Shown piece by piece: positions 45,863-56,737 of a stretch of DNA of 64,000 bases. Positions within the stretch are counted from its first letter, which is position 1. Each line of letters opens with the position of its first letter. Position numbers and translations under genes: made by a program. The notes beneath the pieces are model-generated. The model had not been told where the DNA came from and did no database searches. It saw only the letters and a list, made by a program, of their open reading frames with translations. This DNA is from Camellia lanceoleosa. Taxonomy: Eukaryota; Streptophyta; Magnoliopsida; Ericales; Theaceae. The stretch spans positions 161,755,040 to 161,819,039 of the forward strand of contig CM045758.1 of NCBI GenBank assembly GCA_025200525.1, given 5' to 3'.

Positions 45863-47803
45863 TGTAATGCCCTCAAAATTAAATCCATTAAACATAAAAC
45901 AAGGCATACATTATTAAAAGAAAAACATTATATTATTTAAATCATCAGAGTATTTTGAAATAAAACATCAAAATAAGTGCCCTACGGGCTTACATCTTGC
46001 CAAGCCAACACTTGGACACAATTTCATGAGTTCTAACTCAAAACAAATAAAGCCCTAGGCTTGAATGTTTACATAAATCAAATAAAATAACTAAAAACAA
46101 TTAAAACAAGTCTTCAAGTCCAAATCCTCACAAGCTAAGTCTTTGGAGGTAGTGAACCACCTGAACCTGAAAATAAAGTTCCCATATAGGGTGAGCCACA
46201 GCCCAGTAGAGAAATACTAAACCAAGCATAAGAATTAACTAAAGCAGTAGTACCCGATACATGGTTAACACAAGATAATCAATCTACAATTTATTGACAC
46301 GAATGCCTACATTGTCTATGACACATGGTCTATGACACCTTTTACTTTCCATTTACACAGACATGGCTCAGAACCTGGCCAAACAACTCAACGAGGATAA
46401 CAAATCAGGTTAAACCTTTCTTATAACATAATAAACACACACGCTGGTGTTATATCAATCTCAATCAACTTCACTTCCATACTTCCCAACTGATACACAT
46501 GGTGGTGATGTATCATATCAACAACAAATAGAAATATTTCTATTATCAATAAGCACACACATATGTCATGCTACTGGAGTCCATCCCCTATCTCCTCCCA
46601 ACAAGTCCGATTTAGAGGTCCATCCCCTATCTTCCCCTAAACCGTGGAGTTCATCCCCTATCTCCTCCAAAACCAAATGCATATGCAACATAATCAATAC
46701 ATGCCATATACAACACATAATTAATACACGAATGTTCTGTATTAACTCAACAGTCAAACAATTGACTCAATTTCAGTTATACCTAAACCGCATGCAAGGT
46801 CTACAACAATCAATAGCTATCCTCCACCGATAGCCCAAAATAATTATTTCTAAGCAAGAAATAACTATAACAATAATGTAATTTCGATATTCACAAAGGT
46901 AAGTATTTAAACTACCAAATACATCATTAAACCATTAACTTTCCCAGTCTCATGAATTTAATCCACTATCACAATCTTCCCTTAAATTAATTATATAAAT
47001 TAATCTATGACAAAACCCTAAGGTTTCTCCCAAAATTACCAAAACTATCCCCATATACCAAAATACCACTACTTAGGATTAAAACGTATAAATGGAGTAG
47101 GAAATCCCTACCTCGAAGAAATAACACAAAAAGAGGGAAGATGAAGACGATGCCCAAACTTCAAAGTGCTCCAAACCAACAATTGCTCAGATTAAATGAA
47201 AGCCCTCACTCTCCTCTATCTTATTTGTGAAGGAACTAGGGTAGAAATCCACTCTAGATAGATCAATCCTAGGAGAGAAGGTGAGTTGGGAGAGAGAGAA
47301 CTCGTAACCTAGGGTTTCATAAACTGAAAGAAGCTGAAAATATGATCAAACACGCTGCGTATTTAAACAAAATAGGCTCGCTCGGCGAAGACCGTCGCTC
47401 GGCGACGGAACCTGAAAAATCTCGCTCGAGCCAAGAAAGGCCCGCTCGAGCGAAGAACAAAACAGTTCGCTCGAGCGAAGATAAGCTCGCTCGAGCTAGC
47501 GAACACTGCTCTCAAGTCAAGTACTGGACGTAATCCTCGCTCGAGCCAAGAAATTTTCGCTCGAGCGACGGACCAAAAACAAAAGCCTCGCTCGAGCGAA
47601 GAGAAGCTCGCTCGGCGACCAAACTGGCGGACATCAACACTTGGTTTCTAAACCCAACCAACTCAGTAATCAACACGCCCAACAAATCCCATAACTCACA
47701 ACTGAAGAAATAAAGGACAACATCAACAACAATATGACAACGGAATCCACGGAACATAAGTCCGGATACAATAATCAAATGGGAAAAGACCGGGGTCGCT
47801 ATA
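45863..47803 (-). mobile_element. Solo LTR, 1.94 kb (gypsy-like)
   Basis: TGTAATGCCC...GGGGTCGCTATA on the plus strand, flanked by the perfect TSD GGTAG (45858-45862 and 47804-47808). Read on the minus strand it starts TATAGCGACCCCGG, where TGTAGCGACCCCGG would be expected for this LTR type. There is no PBS, interior or second LTR, so the element was reduced by LTR-LTR recombination. It contains a cluster of CGCTCGAGCG motifs at 47370-47630. The frames inside it, including 46447-46833, look incidental. Confidence 0.88.
47370..47630. repeat. Cluster of palindromic CGCTCGAGCG words
   Basis: About eight copies of GCTCG(A)GCGAAG or its variants, several containing the palindrome CGCTCGAGCG, spaced by 15-45 bases in the solo LTR. 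A related cluster lies at 59165-59415. Confidence 0.75.
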
Positions 47804-47898
47804 GGTAGAGAGGTGATATGACTTAAATAAGATGATGTGACTTAAATAAGATAGTGACTTTTTAACTTTTTAACTTTTTGAGTTTTTGACAAACAAGG

Positions 47899-48404
47899 CC
47901 TTAGTCCCAAAAAGTTAGTAATTTAAATGTCTAATTTTGTTACTAAAAATAAAATCGTAACACTTTTGACAACAAAAATATTTTATTCCTAAGAAATAAT
48001 TTTATTCCTAAATTTGTCTCTAAATCCTTAATTTGTTGTAACTATAATATATGTATATATATATATAAGAAATGTGAATAAAATTGTTAAAATATCAGTT
48101 AACGCTTCATATGTTAACATTCACCAACACTATAAAGATAATATGATAATTTTTATTAATAAACAAAAATTTAAAAGACTTGCAATTTTTTTTCAAAATA
48201 AAAAGTAATTTTTTTATTTTAGCAATTAGCAAACACATCCAAAAAAAAAAAAAAAAAAAAATCTAAAAAATGAAAAGCAAAAAAGCTACTTAAAAACAGT
48301 AACAGTCAAACTCTACCTCCATTAAATAAAAAAAAAATGTGGGTTATTTGATGTCAAAAGAGGTTGAGCTGGTGGGGGTAGTGACGTGGGTCATTTTATT
48401 TAGG
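47899..48404. other. AT-rich spacer
   Basis: Poly-A run at about 48240-48260. No gene or delimited repeat. Confidence 0.5.
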
Positions 48405-49058
48405 GCTGAGTAAGGAATTCGCGAAATTCGTAATTCGATCCAGTTCAGTCTAATTCGATAGGTTTGGATTGATTTTTTGAATCCGTAGTTCAGTTCCGGA
48501 TTGAAGAATTAAAAATTCGTAGTTCGCGGATTGGTTCCGGATTGAACCCCACGGTTCCGGATTGGAACCGATCCGAACTGTATACAAATAGTCTATATTT
48601 TTATTATACATCATCCCCTATGGTATCTTCTCTTATTCCATATAAAACCTAAACTCAAACCTAAACCCGTATCATATCTTATTTTATCACTTTTGTTTGT
48701 TAGTTTTTAGTTTTAATTTGCAATGATCTAAATACTTATGGTGAAACCAATTTTCTTATGGTTATTTAAATTCTAAAATAGAATGTTGCTATTATAGAAA
48801 GACATGTTGCTATTGTGGAACTAATATAACACTATGTTTATATTTTTATGAAATTAAAGTATTATATATATATATATATATATATTTGTTATTTAATTAT
48901 GTGAATCCGTGGTCCTAAACCGATCCAATCCGTGTTTAAATGGATTGGTTCGGATTGGTTCCATGATTTAAACGGATTGGATTAGTTCCAATTTTTCAGG
49001 AACCGTAAATAACGGATTGGTCCTGGTTTTATCCCAATCCGGTCAAATCCGGACCATT
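48405..49058. repeat. Dispersed repeat rich in CGGATTGG/GGTTCCGG
   Basis: The two GC-richer ends (about 48410-48580 and 48900-49050) carry inverted and direct GGATTGGTTCCGGATTG-type words around an AT-rich centre with an (AT)n run at about 48862-48886. The structure resembles 13385-13925. No TSD was found. Confidence 0.4.
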
Positions 49059-50102
49059 TCTATTTACACACTACTTTTCCTCTTAAGACAAATCATTAAT
49101 TAATTTATTTTTTATTACAATTTTAACCTTAAGTGAAATAATTATAGAGAACAAGTTATGATACACACCATTTGTGTATTTACCATAAAGGACAAGAATC
49201 AATATAATATAATTCATCATTTTCAAACTTGTTCCTTATGTATCTTCTCTATCAGGAATTCAAAAACTCTAAAACCAAAATCAAAAACCCTTCAACAAAT
49301 AATAAAAAATATAATATTATTGAAGATTTTGATTGGATTCAATGAAGGATGAATCTGACAATTCTCATTCAGAACAATGGAGCAATGAAAATGTTATTTT
49401 TTTGTTGTTTTTGTCTTCGTTTTCGTGTATGAGTGGTAAATCGTTGTTCGGTTAACCAGAGGTGAATAATATATCATTGTTCGACAAACTACAATCGAAC
49501 AACTTACATATGTTCAACAGACTACAATTGAACAAATTACATATGTTCAACAAACTACAATCGAACAACTTACATATGTTTAACAAACTACAATTAAACA
49601 AATTACATATGATCAACAGACCACAATCGAACATATTCAATTTGTTCGACTATCTAAAACCGAACAAATGCAATTTGTTCAGAATACTAAGGTCGAACTA
49701 TTTCATTTAATTCAACTCTGTACTGTCGAACAGTTATAAATTTATTTATTTTTTCCAGAACTGTGCATCCGTGAAATGCAGTAATGTTGGATCTGGGGGT
49801 CTTGTTGAGCACCAACGACGTCTTCACCACTGCTTAACTCTGTGTTGAGCACCAACACAGTGTTCACCGCTTGAAATTAAGAATGGAGGGGAGAAGATGG
49901 ACGAAGGTGGGTGTGTGGGGGTGTGTGAGTGAGTGAGGGTAAATATGGGAGTTTGTGTGTATATTGTTGTGGATGGGTGTGTGAGTAAGGACAAATATGT
50001 AAATTTATGGTGTGTGATGAGCAAAATATATATTTACTAAATTATTAAAGGTGTGCTTTTAAAAATGGTTTGTCTTGAGATAATTTATGATGTGTAAATA
50101 GA
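49059..50102. mobile_element. TIR-bounded element carrying a 33-bp minisatellite
   Basis: TCTATTTACACAC at 49059 and TGTGTAAATAGA ending at 50102 start inverted repeats that extend imperfectly for about 40 bp (CTTAAGACAAATCATT with AATGGTTTGTCTTGAG). No clear TSD and no transposase. The interior holds a tandem array and a small duplicated GTTGAGCACCAAC block at 49805-49860. Confidence 0.5.
49480..49700. repeat. 33-bp tandem repeat array
   Basis: About six imperfect copies of ACATATGTTCAACAAACTAC AATCGAACAACTT. Because the period is a multiple of three, frames stay open on both strands: 11-residue repeats LQSNNLHMFNK on plus, and a Cys/Leu/Asn-rich repeat on minus. Codon-level variation does not suggest a real gene. 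Confidence 0.85.
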
Positions 50103-50574
50103 GACACCCTAGTGACGTACTGGGTCAAATTAGATATTAATAATGAGGCCTTCAAATTGAATGGATTTTGGTACTTCATTTTAGTAATTGAAGACATTAG
50201 GAGAATTAGCATTGGTTTGACATGATGAGTTGGGACTAAAATAGATACACAAAAGATAAAATAAATTTTTTAATCTCAGCCTAAAAAATATCACATATAA
50301 ATTATAATTATTTCATTTTTTTTTTACAAAAGTCAAAAAAGTCAAAAAATTCATTCCAAATAAGTCTTTTTAATTCTAAACTAAAATAATTAAAAAATTA
50401 AAAAGTCAACCCATGTCCTAAAAGAAGCCTTAAGTACTTGATTCCTTTCTTAACCCAAAAAATAAAACAAGAAAAAATATAAAAATGAAAAGCAATCTTT
50501 GACAACTATTGTTAATTAATTCCTAGATTATTCATAAATAGTGCTCTAGTCTCAAAAGCATTCTCTTAATTATA
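50103..50574. other. AT-rich spacer
   Basis: No gene or delimited repeat recognised. Confidence 0.5.
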
Positions 50575-50842
50575 GGCCAAGTTTGGAAACTTATAAAAAA
50601 ATCAAAAAACTAAAATGTTACTCAAAAAATTAAAAAATTAATACTATTCACCAAAAGTCAACAATTACGGCTGCACAACTCCCAATTTGAATTTTTTCCT
50701 ACAAATCAATTTTTACAATTTTTTATTACACATTTTTCTATAAAAAGTTAAAAAGTTAACCCAAACATCCATATTTTCAACCTCAATTTTTTAGTCCAAA
50801 AAGATAAAAAGTACACTTATTTAGGACACCCCAAACAACTTC
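50575..50842. mobile_element. MITE family M, inverted copy
   Basis: Starts GGCCAAGTTTGGAAAC and ends CCCCAAACAACTTC. The inverse of its right part (AAATAAGTGTACTTTTTATC) matches the 51503 copy. Flanked by ATA on both sides (50572-50574 and 50843-50845). Confidence 0.55.
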
Positions 50843-50894
50843 ATAATATAAAACTACACATAAATTAGCTTCATGGTGTGACAAATAATGGGAG

Positions 50895-51195
50895 ACGGCC
50901 TTGTTTGGTTTGCTTTTCAAAAAAATTTTTGGAAAAAATTCTCTATAAACAAATTTTCAAGAGTAATCAAACTAAATAAATTTTTTCAAAAAAAATTTCA
51001 AAATTTTGTTTGGTTACCTATTTTTCAAAATCTCTCTCTCTCTCTTTCATACACATTAAATCAATCATTTTTTTAAAAATTCTCTCTCCAAAACAACTTT
51101 CTAAAATCATTTTTAAAAAAAAACAAACAAAACAAGTTTTCGTACTTTTTATCTTAAAAACTACTCTATAAATGCAAATCAAACACACTCATATC
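50895..51195. mobile_element. Possible Tourist-like MITE
   Basis: GGCCTTGTTTGGTTTGC on the left and GCAAATCAAACACACTC on the right are imperfect inverted repeats around AATTTT-rich sequence. TSD not established. Confidence 0.4.
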
Positions 51196-51502
51196 TTGGT
51201 CAACTCCTCCAAAACTTTTTTGACAAGCGCAATAACTAATCGATTTAAAAACAATTAAAGTTCAAAATTGGAGGACTAGGCCGGTGCCGGTGTTAATACA
51301 AGTATTTTTTTTAGAGGGAGGGAGAGAGAGAGATTATGGAGAAATTAGCTTTAATCACATATACCTTTTGTCCTACCTCCAACATCACCTTATGCTTAAT
51401 ATATATATATATATATATGTATTTGGTACTATTTGGTTTTCCTCCTCATACTGGGGCCAAGAGGTGACCTTTAATGACTAGTCTCTTTGTTTGGAATAAA
51501 AG
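51196..51502. other. Short spacer with GA and AT runs
   Basis: (GA)-rich at about 51315-51333 and (AT)n at about 51398-51418. No gene. Confidence 0.5.
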
Positions 51503-51640
51503 GGTTGTTTGGAATGTTTTAAATAAGTGTACTTTTTTATTTTTTATGAAATATGAGTTGGATTTGAAGTGATGTGGTAGAGAGGTGATGTGACTTAAAT
51601 AAGATAATATGACTTAAATAGAATAGTGACTTTTTAACTT
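51503..51640. mobile_element. MITE family M, copy without the LTR
   Basis: Contains GATGTGGTAGAGAGGTGATG uninterrupted, exactly where the 45.8-kb copy is split by the solo LTR. It is therefore a natural empty-site reference. The right end appears truncated after TTTTTAACTTTT. Confidence 0.7.
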
Positions 51641-53084
51641 TTATTAGAGATGTCAAACCTAGCCAAACTTTCATTTAAAAACAAATCCAATACAATAATA
51701 AACTCTACTATGCGTGGTAGTTACAAAATTATCTTAAAATAAATAGCTATATGAGTTTATTAATCAAGTATGAGCCTATATCTCGACTATGCATGTGATC
51801 TATTCATCTCACTATTAATATCTGATCATATTTTTTTCATGATTTGATGAGCCTTACAAATTAAATGATTTAAATTACTAAAATAAGTCAGAAGTAAACC
51901 TCCCATAGTAAGTCAAATAAGTCAATTTTATAAATTAAAAGTTACTAAATAGGAAAATTACATCTCAACGGAGTCAATGAAAAGTAATTATAAAAAGATG
52001 ATAGACATTATAAATATTAATATCACCCCCCTTTCCTAAATGAATTGTAATTTCCCCTTACTAAATTAACTTCTTGAAGGCTGAATAGTATTAGTAAGCT
52101 TCTTGATAATGACTTGACCAATCATTAGATACAAATCAGAGTTGTTAAACATCAAAACTGACGAGGAGATTAGGTGATCAACACAAGTTTTGGTGAGGAT
52201 GGTATTAATCTTACACACACACACATATAGACACAAATTTGTGGATTAAGTTTACAACTTTTTGAAGCAGCATTTTTACTTACAAAGAATTCAATCACAG
52301 AAAAAATATTTTAGATTAATTAGGTGTAGGATCTATACCTATAAACGTAAGTATTTAGGATACTTTTCTGTTGTTGAATTTTAAGAGTACAGGATTTTGT
52401 CTTCAAAATTTACATTTCTCTATTTTTAAAAATGATAAGAACACATAAACCAAACACAAAATGATTCATTGACATATACATTATTATGGGGCTTACACAT
52501 TGTGGAATTCATAGTTATGTGAGTATACCAGACACACAATATATAACAGTATTGTGGGATTCACAATTATGTGAGTATCTGTGATCTATTCTGTATTTAG
52601 TTTTAATGTTGGTAGCATTGGATTTTCATTTGTACCATTATATCTTACAAATTTTTTTCCCCAATATTTCTAATTTTTTGTGGTTGAGAGTGAATTAGAA
52701 CAATGCATTATACTACTTAAGACTTTGATGAGAACAATAATGATGCTAGCTGCAAGCTCTCAGGGCCTACCAAAGAACCTCATTATAGATGGAAAATAAT
52801 ATAATCACCATCCATTATAATTAAATTAAATTTTAAAGTATTTGTTACTCGATGGTTCAAGTATTTGTTATGTGGGAACTATTATTCTTAAGATATATTG
52901 AGTTTTATATGTATACCTGATTGGTTATGTGAATCTATAAAGAAATTGAAAAAAAATGAAATTCATCTTGTGACTAATATATATGCATAAAAACAGTGTT
53001 TTGGAACACAAGACTAATCAACAACGAAAACTTGAAAAGTTGTGATTAGTTCAAGGGAAATATATATGCTTAGCAATCATTTTC
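51641..53084. other. AT-rich intergenic DNA
   Basis: No gene. Around 52495-52585 is a diverged tandem pair of TTGTGGAATTCATAGTTATGTGAGTAT. Confidence 0.5.
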
Positions 53085-53087
53085 TAA

Positions 53088-53246
53088 TGGTGTGTTTGGT
53101 TGGAGGATTTGGGGGGAGATTTAGAAATAGAAAGAGAAAATGTGTGCGAAACCAAGTGAAATATAGGTATATTTTATTCTCATTTCACCTACCTTTTATC
53201 TTTTTCTTTCCAAATCTCTTCCCAAATCCCCCAACCAAACACAGCG
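53088..53246. mobile_element. Tourist-like MITE, near-complete hairpin
   Basis: TGGTGTGTTTGGTTGG and CCAACCAAACACAGCG at the ends, flanked by TAA (53085-53087 and 53247-53249). The two ~75-bp arms pair almost throughout (GGATTTGGGGGGAGATTT with AAATCTCTTCCCAAATCC). A short frame crossing it is an artefact. Confidence 0.85.
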
Positions 53247-53249
53247 TAA

Positions 53250-53936
53250 ATGATTTGCCCCTCTGGAGATAAAAAGTAGACAAAATTTAAGGACCCTCCG
53301 AGCCAAACATGATCATATAATTACAGTAATAATATGCTTTTTTGAGCTTTTTTGGTTGATGTGATCTGGGTGCCATTACTACCCTCGCTAGTTTGCTTAC
53401 GAGGATTCTCCAAATTTAATCATTACCTAACCCCATTATTTCTTTTTTTAGATAAAATTAATGATCTATTGTGGCCATGGCTCAATGCTTGCATGAAATA
53501 ATTTAGTCATTCATTCCATTGGTGTTTCCAATTGTTCTTTTCCAAAATTTTGAGAGAGGCATGAGCAATATATATGTAATTAAAATTTTGTATTAATAAA
53601 ATTTACAATGCAATTAATAATTTTTTTAAAAGAAAATCTTGTGAGAGCTGGTATTAATAAATGTATGCAATTTGTCAATGAAGAAATCTATTTTCTTTAG
53701 GTTCCAAGAAGCCAAATTGATTTTAAGAATCCGATAATTTTTTTAATTTTATAATTAGGGTTAAAAGAAAACCTCCATGGCCAGCAAAAAAATTTAAAAT
53801 TTTTTAAGAGCTTTTCAAGTTGGCAATGTGGGGTTGAAAAGCTTTTAAATGATGTTAGAGTTGTGCATTCATGATCACTTTCAATTAATAATGCATTAGA
53901 CTACTCTCTATTAAGCTCTTCAAAACGAATCATTGT
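53250..53936. other. AT-rich spacer
   Basis: No gene or delimited repeat. Confidence 0.5.
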
Positions 53937-53939
53937 TAA

Positions 53940-54171
53940 GACTTGATTTGGGAAGTAGGTTGTCTTTTTAGTTTTTTAGTTTTTTTTTTTTTGACTATTT
54001 TAGCCTGGGGTTAAAAGTTTGGTTTGTGAAGGATTTTTGACTTTTTTTTGACTTTTTTTTGAGATAAATAATGTAATGATTATGAGTTAGATGTTCGTCT
54101 TATTAGGGTTAAAAAATTTATTTTATTTTTTGTGACTATTTGAACCCCAAATCCACTTCCCAAACAATGGC
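53940..54171. mobile_element. Tourist-like MITE
   Basis: GACTTGATTTGGGAAGT and ACTTCCCAAACAATGGC form imperfect terminal inverted repeats flanked by TAA (53937-53939 and 54172-54174). The body is T-rich. Confidence 0.65.
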
Positions 54172-54452
54172 TAAGAATGTTAATGTGTTAAAGAGTATTT
54201 TTTACGGTTGGAAAAGGCAACTCGTAACAAGTTTTTTATTTTTTATTTTGAAAAAAAAAAAAAAAACAAAAAAACATCACAATGGAGGCTCAAGCCTTTG
54301 GTTTTATTGTCTTTTTGAGTTTATTTTATGTTGGGAATATTCCATGTTTTAGCCACAAAATATCAAAGATGGAACAATTATTGTTAAGACTTTTTGTGGG
54401 GAAAGGCTGCTTAATGTTGTTAATTTATCACATTAGACTGATGTAGTCGGTG

Positions 54453-54577
54453 AGCTAAGAAGAGCTTAATTTACATTTTCTTGGCGGCTGTATTTGTATA
54501 TCTACTAATCACGGGGGAGCAAAGAAGAGCTTAGTTTACATTTTCTTGGCGGCTGCTTTTGTATATCCACTAATCAC
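54453..54577. repeat. 66-bp tandem duplication
   Basis: GCTAAGAAGAGCTTAATTTA...ACTAATCAC is repeated from 54519 with six or so substitutions. Confidence 0.85.
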
Positions 54578-55417
54578 AGTAGTTTTCAAATAAATTATGA
54601 GAAAGCTAATTATATTTAATCATTAGTCAAAAATAATTGTGATATAAAAAAATATGATACTTTCAATTAATAAGATTGTATAAAAAAATGGAAGGATGAA
54701 CCAATCTTCTCTCTCCCCTAGCTAATCAAGATATAGACCAAGTTCACTTCACTTTAGGATTGATATGGACTTGAGCCAGAAAAACATGCTCAAGTGTTTT
54801 TTTGTTTTTTTTAGGTGAATAAATATGCCCAAGTTAATCCATTGGTAGGGAGAAATAAATACTATTATAAAAGATATCAAACTCCTCTTTATACGAGTTG
54901 AATCCGAGAACTCACACTATAAAAGGGTGTTATATAACCATTAAGTTAAATGCCTTGGCTGTGAAAGTTTAATGTTAAAAAATATAATTTATCATAAATT
55001 AAAACGATTTATACTCTTTTTTTTTTAGCAGCAAAAACAACTAAACTTTATTAAAGATAAAGCATGATTATAACAAGGCTTAGGGAAAAATTGCATTATT
55101 GTCCAAACTAAGCATGCCAACTATGTTGGCACCCAAAATTAGACCAATCATGTGCATTCCCAAACCCCCAAAATGAGTTAGAGAGATTCCGAACTCAAAA
55201 TAGAAACAACATACACTTATAATCTTACAAAATTGCCTCACAATCTTCCACCTTTACATTTTCTAATTTGTGAAAAATTGAGTAAGAAGTCAGTAATAGA
55301 ATACTGGTGCTCCTTGAAAGGGGCTTTTAACCAAATAGTTAATTTGATGATAATAGATTCCTGAAACTCCCCCATCCTTGGTTGAATTCCATTGAATAAG
55401 CATTCATTTCTATACTT
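54578..55417. other. AT-rich spacer leading into a LINE relic
   Basis: No gene. The stretch 55030-55417 directly downstream (minus-strand sense) of the LINE fragment may be its untranslated tail. Confidence 0.4.
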
Positions 55418-55735
55418 TCATATGGACCACAATGCAACTAGAAGTAAAGCCATCCAAATTCTCCTATCAGATATTTTGAATCTGATACCATCCCACCATT
55501 GTAACAAACACTTCATTGATCTAGGAACCACCCATTGAATCTCCCACCACTGTAGCAAACCAGTCCACACTTTCCGAACCATAGGGTATAAGATTAGCAC
55601 ATGCTGAACTGTTTCTTGCTCATTTTTGCAAAACACACACTGATAGGACACACTTCCATCCAAAATTTCTATCCTCGGCAGAAAAATAAAGGTTTTTTTT
55701 GTCTCTGCAGAAAAACGATTTATAGTTAATAACAA
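55418..55735 (-). pseudogene. LINE reverse-transcriptase zf-RVT fragment
   Basis: The minus strand encodes CVFCKNEQETVQHVLILYPM, then VRKVWTGLLQWWEIQW and RRIWMALLLVALWSI. The CxxC ... H ... pattern and the following W-rich helix are those of the zf-RVT domain of plant non-LTR elements. The frame is open for 105 residues, but the RT and endonuclease are missing upstream. Confidence 0.75.
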
Positions 55736-55740
55736 CTTTG

Positions 55741-56659
55741 AAGTCTACAAGTGAGATTCCACCTAATAAGAATATAAGTTAATTTTTCATTACAACACTT
55801 TTTATATGATTCGTACATGTAGATGAATTAATGTTATGTACAAGATTGTCACTTTTTCTAATGCATAGAGTTAATAAATATTAACCATCTTGCATAATTA
55901 AATTTGAAATATGAACACAATAGCATACATGAAAGATTTCAATATGAATATAAACAATTAAATGTTTTTTAAGTGTTCTTGAGCCACATCATTATTAATT
56001 TGTAGCGTTATCTAATAGTATCATAAATACATTTTAAAAAATATCCCATCCCATCAATTCATGGTAAATAGCATTTGCTATATAGTCAAACCATTTCGTG
56101 GAGTATCAATCATTTTCACATTTTATTTTATTTTTTATTTTTATGTCATCTTAGTCGGGTGAAGGACTGGGCAAGCTTGGGCCAAGTCTCGGGCCTTCGA
56201 ACCACATGAAAACTCTTAAGGTCATCCATTCTTCAATAACAAATTTTATTGATTCGCAATGATCATGTCAGCATGTTGAGTTAGTATTATGATATTATTA
56301 AATACTAAGAACTGGCTTAGTTAGTTAGCTAATAATTTTATAAAATAACAATAAATTTCAAATATATATATATATATTCTTCTTCTTTGAGCAATTAAAT
56401 TAGGATCAATCAATTAATAATTCAACCAGGGCAATACAATAGACACTAATTAAATAACTACATGAAACCAATTTTTCACCATATCAAAAATACTGGGTAT
56501 ACACTAAATTTACTCTTTAGGCGTAAATAGAAGATTACATTATCCCTTGCAATCAAAAGAAACTTGCCATCAAACAAAATATCCAAAATAGAAAAATGAA
56601 AGATGAACCAAATACAAGGATAGATAGAGAAGCTGAAATTGCTACATAATCAAACCTGC
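55741..56659. other. AT-rich intergenic DNA
   Basis: No gene recognised. An (AT)n run lies at about 56362-56376. Confidence 0.5.
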
Positions 56660-56735
56660 AACAGGCTTTGACACATCCTTAAAGGAAACAAAAGTTAGGC
56701 AGCATGTAATGTGTTACCAATGTCCATTACAAACC
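56660..56735 (-). pseudogene. 3' end of a second CAD-family gene, truncated
   Basis: The minus strand ends [13 protein letters not shown] and a stop, against [13 protein letters not shown] in the intact gene at 30052. The downstream UTR-like sequence (GGCTTTGACACATCCTTAAAGG at 56663) also matches 29992-30012. Homology stops at about 56735, where LTR-like sequence begins. Only about 13 codons survive. This is a tandem-type paralog whose remaining exons were lost or displaced. Confidence 0.8.
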
Positions 56736-56737
56736 TA

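Larger units (their letters stand above)
45773..47898. mobile_element. MITE (family M) split by a solo LTR
   Basis: The parts 45773-45862 and 47804-47898 together align with 51503-51640 and with the inverse of 50575-50842. All share AAATAAGT(G)TACTTTTT and TGACTTAAATAAGAT words, and ends GGTTTGG / CAAACAAGGCC. The left part stops at GATGTGGTAG and the right part restarts GGTAGAGAGGTGAT, with a solo LTR between. Confidence 0.7.

Noticed and set aside
46447..46833. 128-residue plus-strand frame
   Set aside because: It lies wholly inside the solo LTR and has no recognisable domain, so it is treated as incidental.
49480..49700. CRISPR-like appearance of regular repeats
   Set aside because: Units are contiguous with no unique spacers, and the DNA is plant nuclear.
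49462..49710. 82-residue frame with 11-residue repeats, resembling a small repeat protein
   Set aside because: It is explained by the 33-bp tandem array, and the opposite strand is equally open.
54820..54965. Second possible SINE head (GAGTTCTCGGATTCAACTCG on the minus strand)
   Set aside because: The B-box-like word departs from GGTTCGANNCC and no proper A box is placed, so I do not call it.
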